Shown: positions 1-12,000 of the stretch, one piece after another | Layout: the number at the start of each line of letters is the position of its first letter | How positions within the stretch are numbered: position 1 is the stretch's first letter | Source: an uncultured Planctomycetaceae bacterium | GTDB lineage: Bacteria; Planctomycetota; Planctomycetia; Pirellulales; Pirellulaceae | Assembly: GCA_903863885.1 (NCBI GenBank) | Contig: CAIPEB010000336.1 | Coordinates: forward strand, 1-64,000 | DNA length: 64,000 nucleotides | Direction: 5' to 3' | Position numbers and translations under genes: made by a program | Notes under the pieces: generated by a model | What the model saw: the letters and a program-made list of their open reading frames with translations, nothing else | Database searches by the model: none | What the model was told of the DNA's origin: nothing

Positions 1-3000
1 AGTTCCGTGTCAATGCCGTTGCCGAGGTAGAAGCCGGGCACCATCTGGTGGCTGGCCCCATTGTCATTCTGGAGCGTGCCATAGGACTCCGGAGCGTCGC
101 CGTAGTCGAGCCCGCGATCCACAAAGATGGTGAACCGTGTTGATCCGTCGTCCCGATTCGCCTTCAACGAGTTGCCGGCGATATCCGAAATGGCGGATCG
201 CAATGCGGCCGCCGCTCCTGTGACGTTGGACACGCCCGTCAGAACGACTTCGTTGATCGTCGCGGAAGTTCCGTCCGTTCGGACTGCGGCCGTGACGTTC
301 GTCAGGCGTCCGCCCGTGACCGCGGAGTTGATCGCATCACGAACGGCGAGGGCCATGTCATTCTCGTCGAAAACCGGTTCCCGCACGGGAACACCGGGCG
401 TGTAAGTCGTGCCGGGGATGAACGGCACGGGTTCGGCAGCCGGCACGCCAGGCAGTCCGATTTCCACCAGCGACGTGTTCGTCATGGTCAGGCGGTACGC
501 GGCGGTTCCGCCCAGCGTCACGACGCCCTCGGCTGAGCTGGTCGGATTCAGACCCAGGTTCGCGTTGCGGATAGCAATGGCGATTGCGGACGCCAGTTGG
601 GCAGCGGTCGTATTGACGGTGAAGGTGATGGCTCGGTTGCCGGCCGTTGTCTGGCCGTTGCTGTCGAGTTCAAACGTCACCGGGGTGGTGCCGTTCGTCA
701 ACACGAAGGTCTGTCCATCCTTGATCTGGGTGTAATCCGGAACTCCGGCAATCGTCGGAATTCGGATGCCCCAGCTCGGGCGAACGCCCGGTTTTCCGAT
801 GAGCGACAGCTTGCTCTTCGCCACGTTCACCTGGTAGGCAGAGGTGCCTCCCAGGTGTACCAGACCGTCGCTGTTGGCGGCGTGCGAGGGCGTGAGGCCG
901 ACGTTTGCGTTGACAACCGCCGTGACAATTGCGTCCGCGATCTCTTCGCGAGTCTGGCTCAGGGAGAACAGTACCGCCTTATTTCCGGTCGCAACGGTGC
1001 CGTTATCCGTGAATTCGAAGGTTACGACTTTCGACCCGTTGTCAATCGTGAAGGTCTGTCCGTCCTCGATGCCGCCGGCCTGGCCCGCTTGTACCAGAAC
1101 GGTCTTCGTGGTGTCGAGCGTAATGCCGGTCTTGCTACCCAGCTGAACGGCTCTCCCTACGTAGTTCACAATGTTGGTCGGGGAGAGGGCAAGCGTCGTA
1201 CTCTTGAGCGCCGTCAGGATCTTGGTGGCCAGGTCATTCGCTGTCGTGTTGTCGTCAATTGCGATGACGATGTTATTAGTGGTCGTTACGCCGTTCTTGT
1301 CGAACTCAAATACGACCGTTTGCGTGCCGTCGCCGATGGTGAAGGTCTCGCCATCCTTGACGGCCGCGCCGCCCGTCGCCGGAATCTGCAGCGTCAGGGT
1401 TTGCGGGACCTGGAAGTTGTAGCCGCTGTCGTACTCGAAAGTGACCGTGTGGGACGACTGATCCGAAACGGTGAAGGTGTCGCCATCCTGCACAGCGTTT
1501 CCGCTGGGCGTCGTGATGACGTAGCCTTCCTGGTTGGACAATTCGATCTCGTAGGTGTGATTGACTTCCCAGATCCCGGCGAGGGGAGTCAGGCGGATGA
1601 CGTTGTTCGTCGCGTCGTAACTGAAGGTGTAATCGACGCCCTGCGTGAGTTTCTCGTTGTCGCGGTAGAGCGTCACTCGATTGCCGAGGACCGTGTTGTC
1701 GTCCGCTCCGCTGCCGATCTGGGACGAGTTGGGTTCCACGCCGTCCACAAGCTGGATCGAGAAGTTCGTCATGATCACGTTGGTCAACGCGACGTAAGAG
1801 CTTCGCGAATCCGAGTCGTCGCCTTGCCGATCGTTGTCCTGCGGGGTGATCAGCAGTGCCGAGGGACCCGAGAAATCCGCCCGATCCAGCGCGCCTCGAT
1901 CCTTGAAGACGTCCGCACCCTGGCCCAACGGCGTGCTCACCGCCGGATCGTCAACCCGCAACTGTCCCAGGGCGTCCAGGTCCGGGGCCAGAATTGGCGA
2001 GAGTCCGATGCCCAGCGGAGTCTTGACCGACGCGAACTCGGGTCGATCCTGCAACGAATTGAGTGAGCTGTCGATCGCGCGGGAGCCGGATGCCAAGTAA
2101 TAGCTGTTTCTTGACGGATCGGCGAAGAGCGGATCTGTCGCACTGAGCTGAATCGGGAAACTGCCGAGTCCGATGCCGGCGGAGTTGTTCGTGTTTCCCT
2201 TATAGACAGTCCCGCCCAATACGGTTGTCGCCGAAGTCAGGTCAACCGAGACGCCGGTCTGTAGATCCGTGACGATATTGTTCAGGATCGTCGGACTGGC
2301 GTTGTCCTGCACTCGGATGCCCACGCCCGTGGCGTTGAGGCCAACCACGGTGTTATTGACAATTCGTCCGAACGGCACGACTCCCGGAGTCGTGTTGGTG
2401 GCTTCGCCGCGGAACTCGATGCCGGACGTGCCGGACTGGGCTACGATGTTGTTGACAATCGTGACGCCCGGGGCCAGTCGCTGCGAATTGAGTTCACTGA
2501 AGTTCTTCGGCGGTCCGGCGTGTGGCAGGTCGCCCGCGAGCGGAACGAGGTCGTTGCGAGTGCGCTGGCCGGCATCGACCAGGATGCCGGTCTGCAGCGA
2601 GTTGGTGATCGTGTTGGACTGGAGCAGCACCTGCCCCTGATCGCGGAACGTGTTGGAATCGCCGTGGTAGTCGTGCTCGTTGACGAAGTTATTCGTGGTG
2701 CCGTGGACTTTGGCGAAAATGCTGCCGAAGTCCTGCGCGCCGGTCACGTCGCCTACCGCGTTGCCGACGAGGTCGATCATGCCGCTCGTTCCTGCAGTGC
2801 CGGTCGCGGCGCCGTCAGAGAGTGCCGCCACGATCTCGATCACGGATTGAGCTTGCTGGCTGTTGATCGCGTCGCGAATTGCCTCGGCGATGACCTGATC
2901 GCTGTCGTAATTGTGGAACGGCACCCGCACGTTGCCTTGGGCTACGCCGGCATTGGCGTCACCGGCGGGAAGCGACGCGTCGTCATACTCGAAGACGACC

Positions 3001-6000
3001 GTATTGACACCGTCGCTGATTTGGAACGTCTGGCCGTCGTGCAGGACGCTTCCCATCGTCGCGGCGGCATGATTCCGATTCGAGACGTGGAGCGTGTAGT
3101 CTTGCGAGGTGCCTGTCGCTGCACTCAGGAGGTACACGACTGCATAGTAAGATCCGGCCGTCGCGGTAGTGGGCAGTCTGAACGACAGATCCGGGTTTGC
3201 GCCGAATTCGGATGCGAGCACCGCGCCGGTGGGACTCATCAGCTGGATGAAGAAGACCGAGTCGAGGTCGGCGTCGTCGATGTCGACACGGACCAAGTCG
3301 CCCGGACTCGCTGAGAACGAGTAGAAGTCCATCGGGTCGGTTACCGCGTCGAGGTCACCGCTGATGCTGATGTGCGGATCGGACGCGGATCCGAACACTT
3401 CGGGCGCCTGGCTGCGAGTCCACGTCAGCCGGTCGAGGTTCTGTGCGGTAAAGCGACTGTTGTTCGGTTCGCTTTCCGACGAAACCTGCGGAGTCACGAC
3501 GAGCGAGGTCTGCTGATCGAGGCGATCGTTGGAGTCGATCGATTTGAAGAGCATCGTGACCGGGCCGGGTGTGAAGGTGCCGGGCTGCGGGGACATCTGG
3601 ATGGTCGGGAGCGGATTGACTTGCGGCCATTCCGCGAATTCGATCCCGCGGCGGATCTCCAGATTGTATTCGCCGACGAGGATTTCCTGGTGGGGGATCG
3701 AGTTGACGGTGTTGCTCAACAGTTCCGTGTTGTCGATGAAGTTCGAGGTCTGGCCGGCGTTGCCGTTGATGACCATCTCGCCGCGTTCCGCCAGACCGAT
3801 GATCACGTCGTCGATCCAGGCTCCGAGGTGGTTATTCGACATGCCGCGTTGCGATCCGGAATAAGCGTTATACGACGCATTGAAGGCGCCGAACGAGTCG
3901 CCGGCGAGGCTTGTCTCAACTCCCAGCACCTGTCCGCCATTCGGGCCGGCGCTTTGTGTGGAGTAATCGTCGTTGATGATTCGGACGAGATCCTCGTGCC
4001 GCTTGATGTTGCCGATGTTCCCGGCGCCCGATGAAACCATCGTATGACCGACGTTGGACACGTGCAGAGTGTAATGGGTGCCAAGCGCCAGCGATGTGCC
4101 GAAAAGCGGTTCGACTTTCACGAAGTAAGTGCCGTCGACCGGAAGCGTCGCGTTGAAGATCTCGGGAGCCGCGCCGCCATAGATACCGGAAGCGAGTTGC
4201 GTCGTTCCGTCGGTGTCGTACAGGATAACCCGCACGGAATTCGTGGCCGAGTCGATGTCGATCGTGGCGGTTCCTGCCTTGCCGTCGAATTTGTAGTAAT
4301 CCACGCTGGCCGCATCGCCACCGCCCGTCAAAGTGACGTGCGGTACCGTCAGGGCGTTGACCACGTCCGTGCGATAGGACTGCGTCCACGGATAGGCCTC
4401 AAGGTCCTGCGCGGTGGCCGGAGTGTTGTTGGCTTCGATTTCGCGGTTCGTGTCGACAGAGAAAATATCGGCGAACCGCTGCTGGATTTCCGCCGCGACC
4501 TCATTGCGGGTCATCCCCGAGTTGACGTGGATGATGATGTTGTTGGTCAGGTTCGGCTGGAGGGTGTAATCGGCATCCGGCGTGCCTTCCAGGAACGTGG
4601 CGGGCATGCCTGAAGCCGACGCCGTCATGATGGTCGCAAGGTCACCGTCAATCAGGTTCACGCGGTGCCCCTGCACGTTCGTGGTCAGACCTGTGACTGC
4701 CGTCAGGGCAGTCGCGATCTTGGCGGCGATTTCCGCAGGGCTGTCGGTATCAGCAAACGGGATCGGGTTGGGGCCGGCATTGCCGAACGTGAACGTCGTC
4801 GAAGGGAGAATTCCCGTGGCGCCGTCCGGATCGACCGTGAAGGAGTCGCCGGCGTCAATGTTGGCGCCCGACGGGCTGACGAGGGTGTAGCCCAGGTCGA
4901 ACTCGAACGTCTGCGGGGTGGTACCCTGAGCGAGAAGCGTCAAGGTCTGGCCGTCCCGCAGCAGATATCCCGGAATCGCCCGCAGTTCGTCGCCGGTCGT
5001 GCGGCGATCTCCGGTGTTCATGGATCCAGCGGTTGCGAAGTCGAACCGCAGACGCACTCGCTCTTGGCCGGCATATGAGCCGAGAGGGATGCGGGCCTGC
5101 CGCCACGTACCCGTGTTGTTGAACAGCGGATAGACGCTCGGCGTCGTTTCGTTGGAAGAGTAGAAGCTGGTCGAATCGCCGGGCCCGATGTCATATTCGT
5201 CCTGATAGTTGTGGGCCTGGAATGAGTTATTTGTGCCGAGCAGCGTCCAGTTGCCGTCGTCTCCCGACACGAACACGCGGAACGAATCCCGCTGCAGACG
5301 GCCGACTGCGTTGTAGTCCTCGCTGTCCGCTTCGGTGTCGAGATAGTAATTGAAATAGAGCATCGGCTGGTCGGCAGCCGAGTAGCCCTTGAGGTTGAAT
5401 TCATTGCTGACCAGCGAGCCCTCGGCACCGCCCGGGAAGTCGTAGTGGTTGTTGGTGTGGTCACCGCTACCGTTGGTTCCGTTGGTGCTGCCGAAGTAAT
5501 ACGACAGCCCCGCGCTGCCCGAGTCGTTTCGGCTGTTGTCGAATGCCGGATCGACACCATGACCCGCCACGTTGGTTTGTTCGCCGTTGGTCTTCCACAG
5601 GTTCGTGGTCAAGGTCGAGAAGGCGAGCCCGCGTGCGGAGCTGATGCCGGTGGACACGTGACTCTGGCCACTCGCGAACATCGGCTGCAGTTGCCCCGAC
5701 GTGTTGAAAGCATAGAGCTCACCGTTGTTGTCGATCGCGAACAACGTATTCTGGTAGCGTCCGCCTTCGACGGAACCTTGCATCACGGCCAGACCCTGGA
5801 AGTTGATGCCCCACAGGTCTTGAGCCGAAGCCTGCACATAAGTTGCGGTCGCCGCTTCGCCCAATCCGTTGTAGCCGCTGACCGTATAAAGGCCGCCGGC
5901 ATTGGAGACCGCGTACATGACGCCATTCATCACGGCAATGCCCGTGATATCGCCACCGGGGCCGACGGCAAGCGTCCCGGCACCCGTGTTGATGTCCAGG

Positions 6001-9000
6001 ATTCCGCGTTCGACTTTTTGCGTGGCGGCCCCGACGGTGCCGCTGCCGCAGCGATTCTGATAGATCTCAGTCGGATCTTGGCCGGTGCGGCGATCGCTCG
6101 AGTTGAAGTAGCAGCTTGGATTGCTGTCGGCAGCGCCGTTTGCCGCATTGAACTGGTAGAGGATGTTGCGGATCCGGCCGGTGGCGCCGGGGACAAAGGT
6201 CCCGTCGCGATCACCCACGGCCCACAAGTTCTTGCCTTCGTCACTTGCGAATGTGATGGCGTTGAAGGTGATGCCGACGTCGGCGTTGACTTCTTGAATG
6301 CCGGCATTTGCCGGATCGTCGCGATACGTGACGATCCCGTCGTCGAGCGACTGAACATACGCGGCGGTTCCGGTGTCGAGTTGCCGGAACATGACGGAGC
6401 CGTCGGTCTGTCGATAGCCGTTGTTGGGATCCGTCCCCGAGAATGTCCACAACGAACCCTCAAGTTCCGACCTTTGGTCGTTGAACTCCGGCCGCATGGC
6501 GATATCGCCATGGCTGTGGGAGAAATCACCCAGCGTTGTTACAACCTGTCCGGTCAGTGGATTGACCGTCTGCACCTTCGACATGTCGTTGCCGTCGACT
6601 CCGCCGTTGGAACTGACGAAGAGGACCACGTTGCCGAGGGTGTAGGGGATAACGTTCGCCGTGGAACTGGTATCAAAGATCACCGGCAGGGTATCGCTGC
6701 CGACGACGTTGGAGCCGCCGGAAGTTCCGATGCGGTCCTCCGCGATGCGTGCCACCGAGTCGATCGGCTCGAGACGCAGCAGCGGATTGGTCGCGGCCGG
6801 ATTGTAGAAATTGTTCTGGACGCCCTGTCCCAGGTACTGGTCCATTTCCTGCGGGATGGTGCCGTTCGACGTGACCACGGTGGTGTACGTGCCTTCGGGC
6901 AGCAACACCGGGCCGATGAACGGATCCAGACTGCCGACCGAACCTCGCGACAGGTCGTCCAGGTTGGCCCCATTGAGGGCAGCCGGGCGGTCCTCGGCGA
7001 TGTTCGAGTCCTTGCTTCTCAGAATCAACCGTCCCTGGCTGTCGAAGACCCACAGGGACGTGTCGGGACGGGCGATGCCATCTGCGTAGTCCACATCGAA
7101 AACCGTGCTCGCATAATTTCCGCCGGTAACCTCAGTGGCGTCGTAGTTGACACTGAACCGATAGGAATCCACGTCGGAACGGGTGGACAGGTCACCCGCA
7201 ATGGACAGCGTGGCACGGTCCGTATTCAGAAGGTTCCCCAGGTTCATCGTGGCCCCGCTGGGGTCTTCCACCACCTCACCGGCAAGCGGCGAGTGGATCG
7301 GCATGCCGGCGACTTCAATGCCGACGGTGGCGTAACGGATGTCGGCATATCGAACCGTCGAGCCGGGAACTTCGTCGGTTCCGCGGAGACGGATCTGCAA
7401 CCGGTAGACGCCCGACGTCAGGCCGTCAGCCAACATCGATTCGTCCTGCAGGTTGGACGAAGGATCGCCTGCGTTCAGATTGCTGCTGCGGACTCGCACG
7501 TGGAACGTACCCGTTGCTCCGGCAGTGCCGGGCAGCACGACGCGGAAACCGGCGTCTCTGGGGTTCGTCGTGTAGTCGTCCTTGCGCCGCCACGAGTTGT
7601 TCTGGAGGATATTGACTTCGCGGGACGCTTGATCCTCGTACAGCGGAGATCCTGCGGCCGTTTCGCTGATGGAGTTGTCGGACTGGGCAATGATCTGTCC
7701 GCTGGCGTCGATCAACTCGATGACCGTGTCGAGCGAATGCGTGGTGCGATCGATATCGAACCAGACTTCGGTGCCGGACACGCCCAGGAAACTGTAGACG
7801 TCGACATCGTTGGCTTCATTGATGTAGCCCTGGATCTCGAAGCCGAGACGCAGGTTGTCGTCGCTCGATTTCTCGCCGCTGGCGAGCGAACCCAGGAACT
7901 GCGCGGACGACGGGGTCGCGTTTACGCCTGGCGCGGCCGAGTCCGGTGCTTCGCGCTCCAGCACTTCTTCGACGTTGCGGTCGTTGCTGTACTGGTCGAT
8001 CAGAATTCCGCGCCAGTCTCCGGGCGACGCCACGCTGGCGCCATTGCCGTTGGTGTCCGTCTGCGGACGGCCGGTCGGATCAAAACCGCCGCCAGCCGTA
8101 TCGTCCGACAGCGAGGTCAGGATTACCGGGAATCCTGGCTGTCCCACGATGTGCAGCGACCCGCCGATGCGGTCGTCGATGTCCAGCGGGCGTCCGGTCG
8201 AGGTGAAGCCGGCGTTGGCGCCCGATAATTTGACCACGAGGCTGGTGGTCGGGCTGCTTTCCAGTCGCAGGCCTCCGTAGGTGTGGAAGTCGGGAACGGT
8301 GACTTCGCTGCGCAGCACGTGCACGATGTCCGTGTCGTCCCACACGCCTTCGGTGCTGAGGATGCCGCCGCGGACTTCCATGCCGTTGATCAGGTTGCCC
8401 GACAGCCGGTTCTCGCGGACCAGCGGTCCCTGGTTGTCGCCGTAGCCGATGACTTGATCGACCGGTCCCGTGGTGCGTCCGGCATCGCTGACGAAGTCGG
8501 AGTTCAGCGCGTTCAGATTGATGTTAATCGCGGGGCCGGAATTGTCGCGGATGATGTTTCCGACGATGATCGGCTGCGCGCCGCGGACGAAGATCGCTGC
8601 TGCGGCATTCGAGCCGCGTCCCAGGCGATGGGCCTGCGCATTGCCGCCCAAACCGCTCGCATTGTCTTCGATGATCGAATTCGTCAGGCGCACGTCGGCC
8701 TGTTGAATCTCGACGGCGTTGAACCCGGCGAAGGCGCCTTCGATCGGCGTGATGCCGCCGCCGAAAGTGATCCGGGCGTAATCGATGCTGCCCTTGCTCA
8801 TCTGGCTGATGGACAACCCGCCCCAGTTGCCTCTGGCCGGCGAGTTGGTATTGCCGTCGTCGTTCGTGTCGAAAGTGCCGCCCGCACCGAACCGGTCATC
8901 CAGGCGGGATGTGAAGACGATTTCCCGGCCGTCCTGACCTTCGGCGATGAACTGTCCGCCCATCGTGGTTTCGATGCGTGAGGATTCGAGCTTGATAATC

Positions 9001-12000
9001 GTGCCCGGATCGATCGACAGGCGAGCATCAAGCCGGGGCCGGTCGATCGCTGCCGACAGGTTCGGAGCGCCTCCGGCCGTCTTGCCGGTATCGCGATATG
9101 TCGTAACGGTGGCATCGAGCGTTGTTACGAGCGTGTAAGTGCCAGGGCTGCCCGGAACACTGCGGTAGAGCTTGCGGCCGACGAAGGGGGAAGCTGCGAC
9201 GGGAAGGCTGCCCAACAGGATCGAATTGTGCCCGGCCGTCGTGAGCGTGATGTTCAGGGTTGCCGAAGATACTGCAGTCTCGAACCCGTACGCGTCGACA
9301 TACGTCAGCAGGTAGTTATACGGCTGGCCCTGCAGCAGGGTGCCGCCCGCTTGCGAGTTGAGGGTGACCAGCGACGTGGCCGGCGAGGCTTCGCCCGTGA
9401 TCGGTCCGCCGGGTGTTCCCTGCACGACAAGATTCTGGGTGATAATGTGCGTGATGTCGGTATCGTCGAACCGCGCCGCGACGGTCAACGGTTGCAGTTG
9501 GTTGCCGGCGGGGGTCGACACGCGGACGAACAAACCGTTGTTCGTGTTTCCGGCAAAAGTGTTTCCGCGGATGTGAGGGCCGACACGATCGTAATCGGAC
9601 GTGAATGCGCCCGACGCCTGGTATCGCGGCGTGTGGAAGTTCGTTTCTTCGAAGCTGTCCGGATCCGCGGCGATCGCAGCCTGCGCACTGTCCTTGATCG
9701 TGTTGAACGTGAGCGTCGGGCGTGCCTTCGACAGGTCGATCGGATTGACCGTCTGCAGCACCGAGTCCACGTACACGCTGCCGCCGCCGAAGCGGATGTC
9801 GGCGTGATTGACGTAATTGAGGAAAATGCCTTCGTTTTCGTAAACGAACCGCCCCTGAGCTCGCTCCACATCGTGACGGATGGAAATGCCGCCCCAGTCG
9901 CCCGGATTGGCGGACGTCTGCAGCGGATTCGTATCGTAGCCGAGTCCTTCATCGTTGTAGGACGTCAGGAAGACATCCTGGACCGGCGTGCCGAGAATCT
10001 GGATCGACGCGGAATTGCGATTCACGGACTCGGTCGAACTGCCGACGACGATCGCGGACTGCCGCAGTTTCAACACGGCGCCCGAGTCGACCATCAGAGT
10101 GACACCCTGCGGAACGGCGAGGATCGAGCCGTCGCTGAGCATCGAGTTGCCGGCGCCGCCGAAACCGATTTCGTAAGCGTACGCGTCTTCTTCGGTGCCC
10201 AGATTGCCATCCACGCCGCCGTTGCCCACAACCCGCACGATGTCGCCCGGCATGGCATTGCCGAATGCATTGACGACATTCGGGTTCGCCAGGTTGTTGA
10301 AAGGCTTCTGCAAGGAGCCATCCGCAGTCGCCGAAGCGGTCTTGTCGACGAAGATCGTCTTTCCCTCGGTGGCCAACGCCACGATGCTCGCGTCCAATGC
10401 GACCCGCCGCTCGCCCTTCAGGGTGACGCCGTCGGATCCCAGAGGACTTGCCGTGACGCCGAAACCGGCAGAATTGATTGCTGTGACAATGGCATCCCGG
10501 ACTTGCTGCGCGGTGACAGCCGAGAAAACGTCGATCTTCCGGTTGGTGCCTGAAACGCCGTTGTTCAGACGGTCAAACTCGAATACCCGGCTGACGCCCG
10601 CCGAGTCGACCAGAGTGATCTTCTGACCGTCGGTGAAAGCGTTCGCGGCCGCCGTAACCCGCAGGGTTCGGTCGAGCGGTTTGGCCTGGAACCAGAAATC
10701 GTAAACGACGCCGGGCGTGCCGTCCAAGTCGCCGTCCAACGCCGTGCCGGTCGCGTCGACGATGGTGGTGGAGACATCCGGCCGGAAATTCAATCGCAGA
10801 TCGTAATTGCCCTGCGAAAGACCGCCGATGCCGCTGTCGTTGATCGTCGGGTCGTAGTCGGCGTTGCCGCTGGCGCTGACGCCGAGGTAATACACGCCCG
10901 GCTTCAGCGAAAATTCGACGTAGGAGTCACTGCTGAAATAGTCGTCGTTCTGCGAAAGCAGTTCACGCGTTCCGTCGGCATTCTCGCGATACAGACGCAG
11001 ATTGGTATCCAGCAGGCTGGAGCTGGAGAGCCGCTCTGCGAACGTCTCGGCCGTGAACAGGCCGGCCGTGTCGACGGTGAACCGGTACATGTCGATGTCG
11101 TTGCTCTCGGGCCGATAGAGGTATTGCCCGTGCACGATGTCCTGGTCACCCGGGTAAACCGTCTCGCCCGCGTTGCTGAGACCGGGGGCGTCCGACACGG
11201 TCAGCTGGCCCTGCATCGTACGTCCGGTGAGGTCGTACGTGTGGCCCAGGCCGAGCATGTTTCCGATCTCGCCCATGGCGGTCTCGAACCAGCTTCGGGT
11301 GTTGATATCCACGTCGTCGCCGAAACCGTCGTACCATTTCTCGGCGTTGTCCAGGATGATCGTGGGACGGCCCGACGTGCCGACGGCCGAACCCAGAAGT
11401 CCAACCGTGCCGTTGAGGGCATACGGATACCCGGCGCCGTTGTTGATCAGTTCGTTCAGCGCTCGAAGGTCGCCTGTGGCAATGGTGATGTCTGTGTCGG
11501 AAATGCCTTTGCCCGTCGTCTCGACGAACTGAACCCCGAGGTACTGGCTGTAAAGTGCGAAGATCTCACGCGCCCGCTGCTTCTGAGCTTCGGTAATCGC
11601 ATTGCGGAGCGGGTTGCCGAAGGGGTCGTAACCGTAAATGTCCCGGAAGTTGTAGTGGATTTCCGCGATGCCGTCTTCGCTGTCGCCGCTGCGGTTCTGG
11701 TTGTAGTGGAACTCGAAGGGGATGTCCCGGTGCCCCGCCATGTCGCTGGCGCCCGGGAACTCGATTCCGTAGGGCTGGACATCGATCTTGGAGGAAATGA
11801 TCTGCGACGCGCCGCCGAGCGTTGCGAGATTGTAGGCGCCGGTGAAACTCGACCCGACGTCGGCGCCGATGCTCAACGCGCTCGGAGCGACGGGAATGCT
11901 CTCACTTGTCCCGATCCGCAATCGGTATGTCCCCGCGCCGCCGAGTTCGTCGATCGGCTTGGCAAAAGTGAGAACGGCCCGATCCGAGGCCGTGTCGTAC

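Noticed and set aside
597-2066. A 489-codon plus-strand open frame
   Set aside because: Antisense shadow of the DGQTF repeats of the giant gene; no domain or ribosome binding site.
5445-8228. A 927-codon plus-strand open frame inside the giant gene
   Set aside because: It is antisense to the giant gene, whose product has recognisable domains. The frame's product is Arg/Val/Asp/Gly-rich with no motif, as expected from GC-rich codon shadow.
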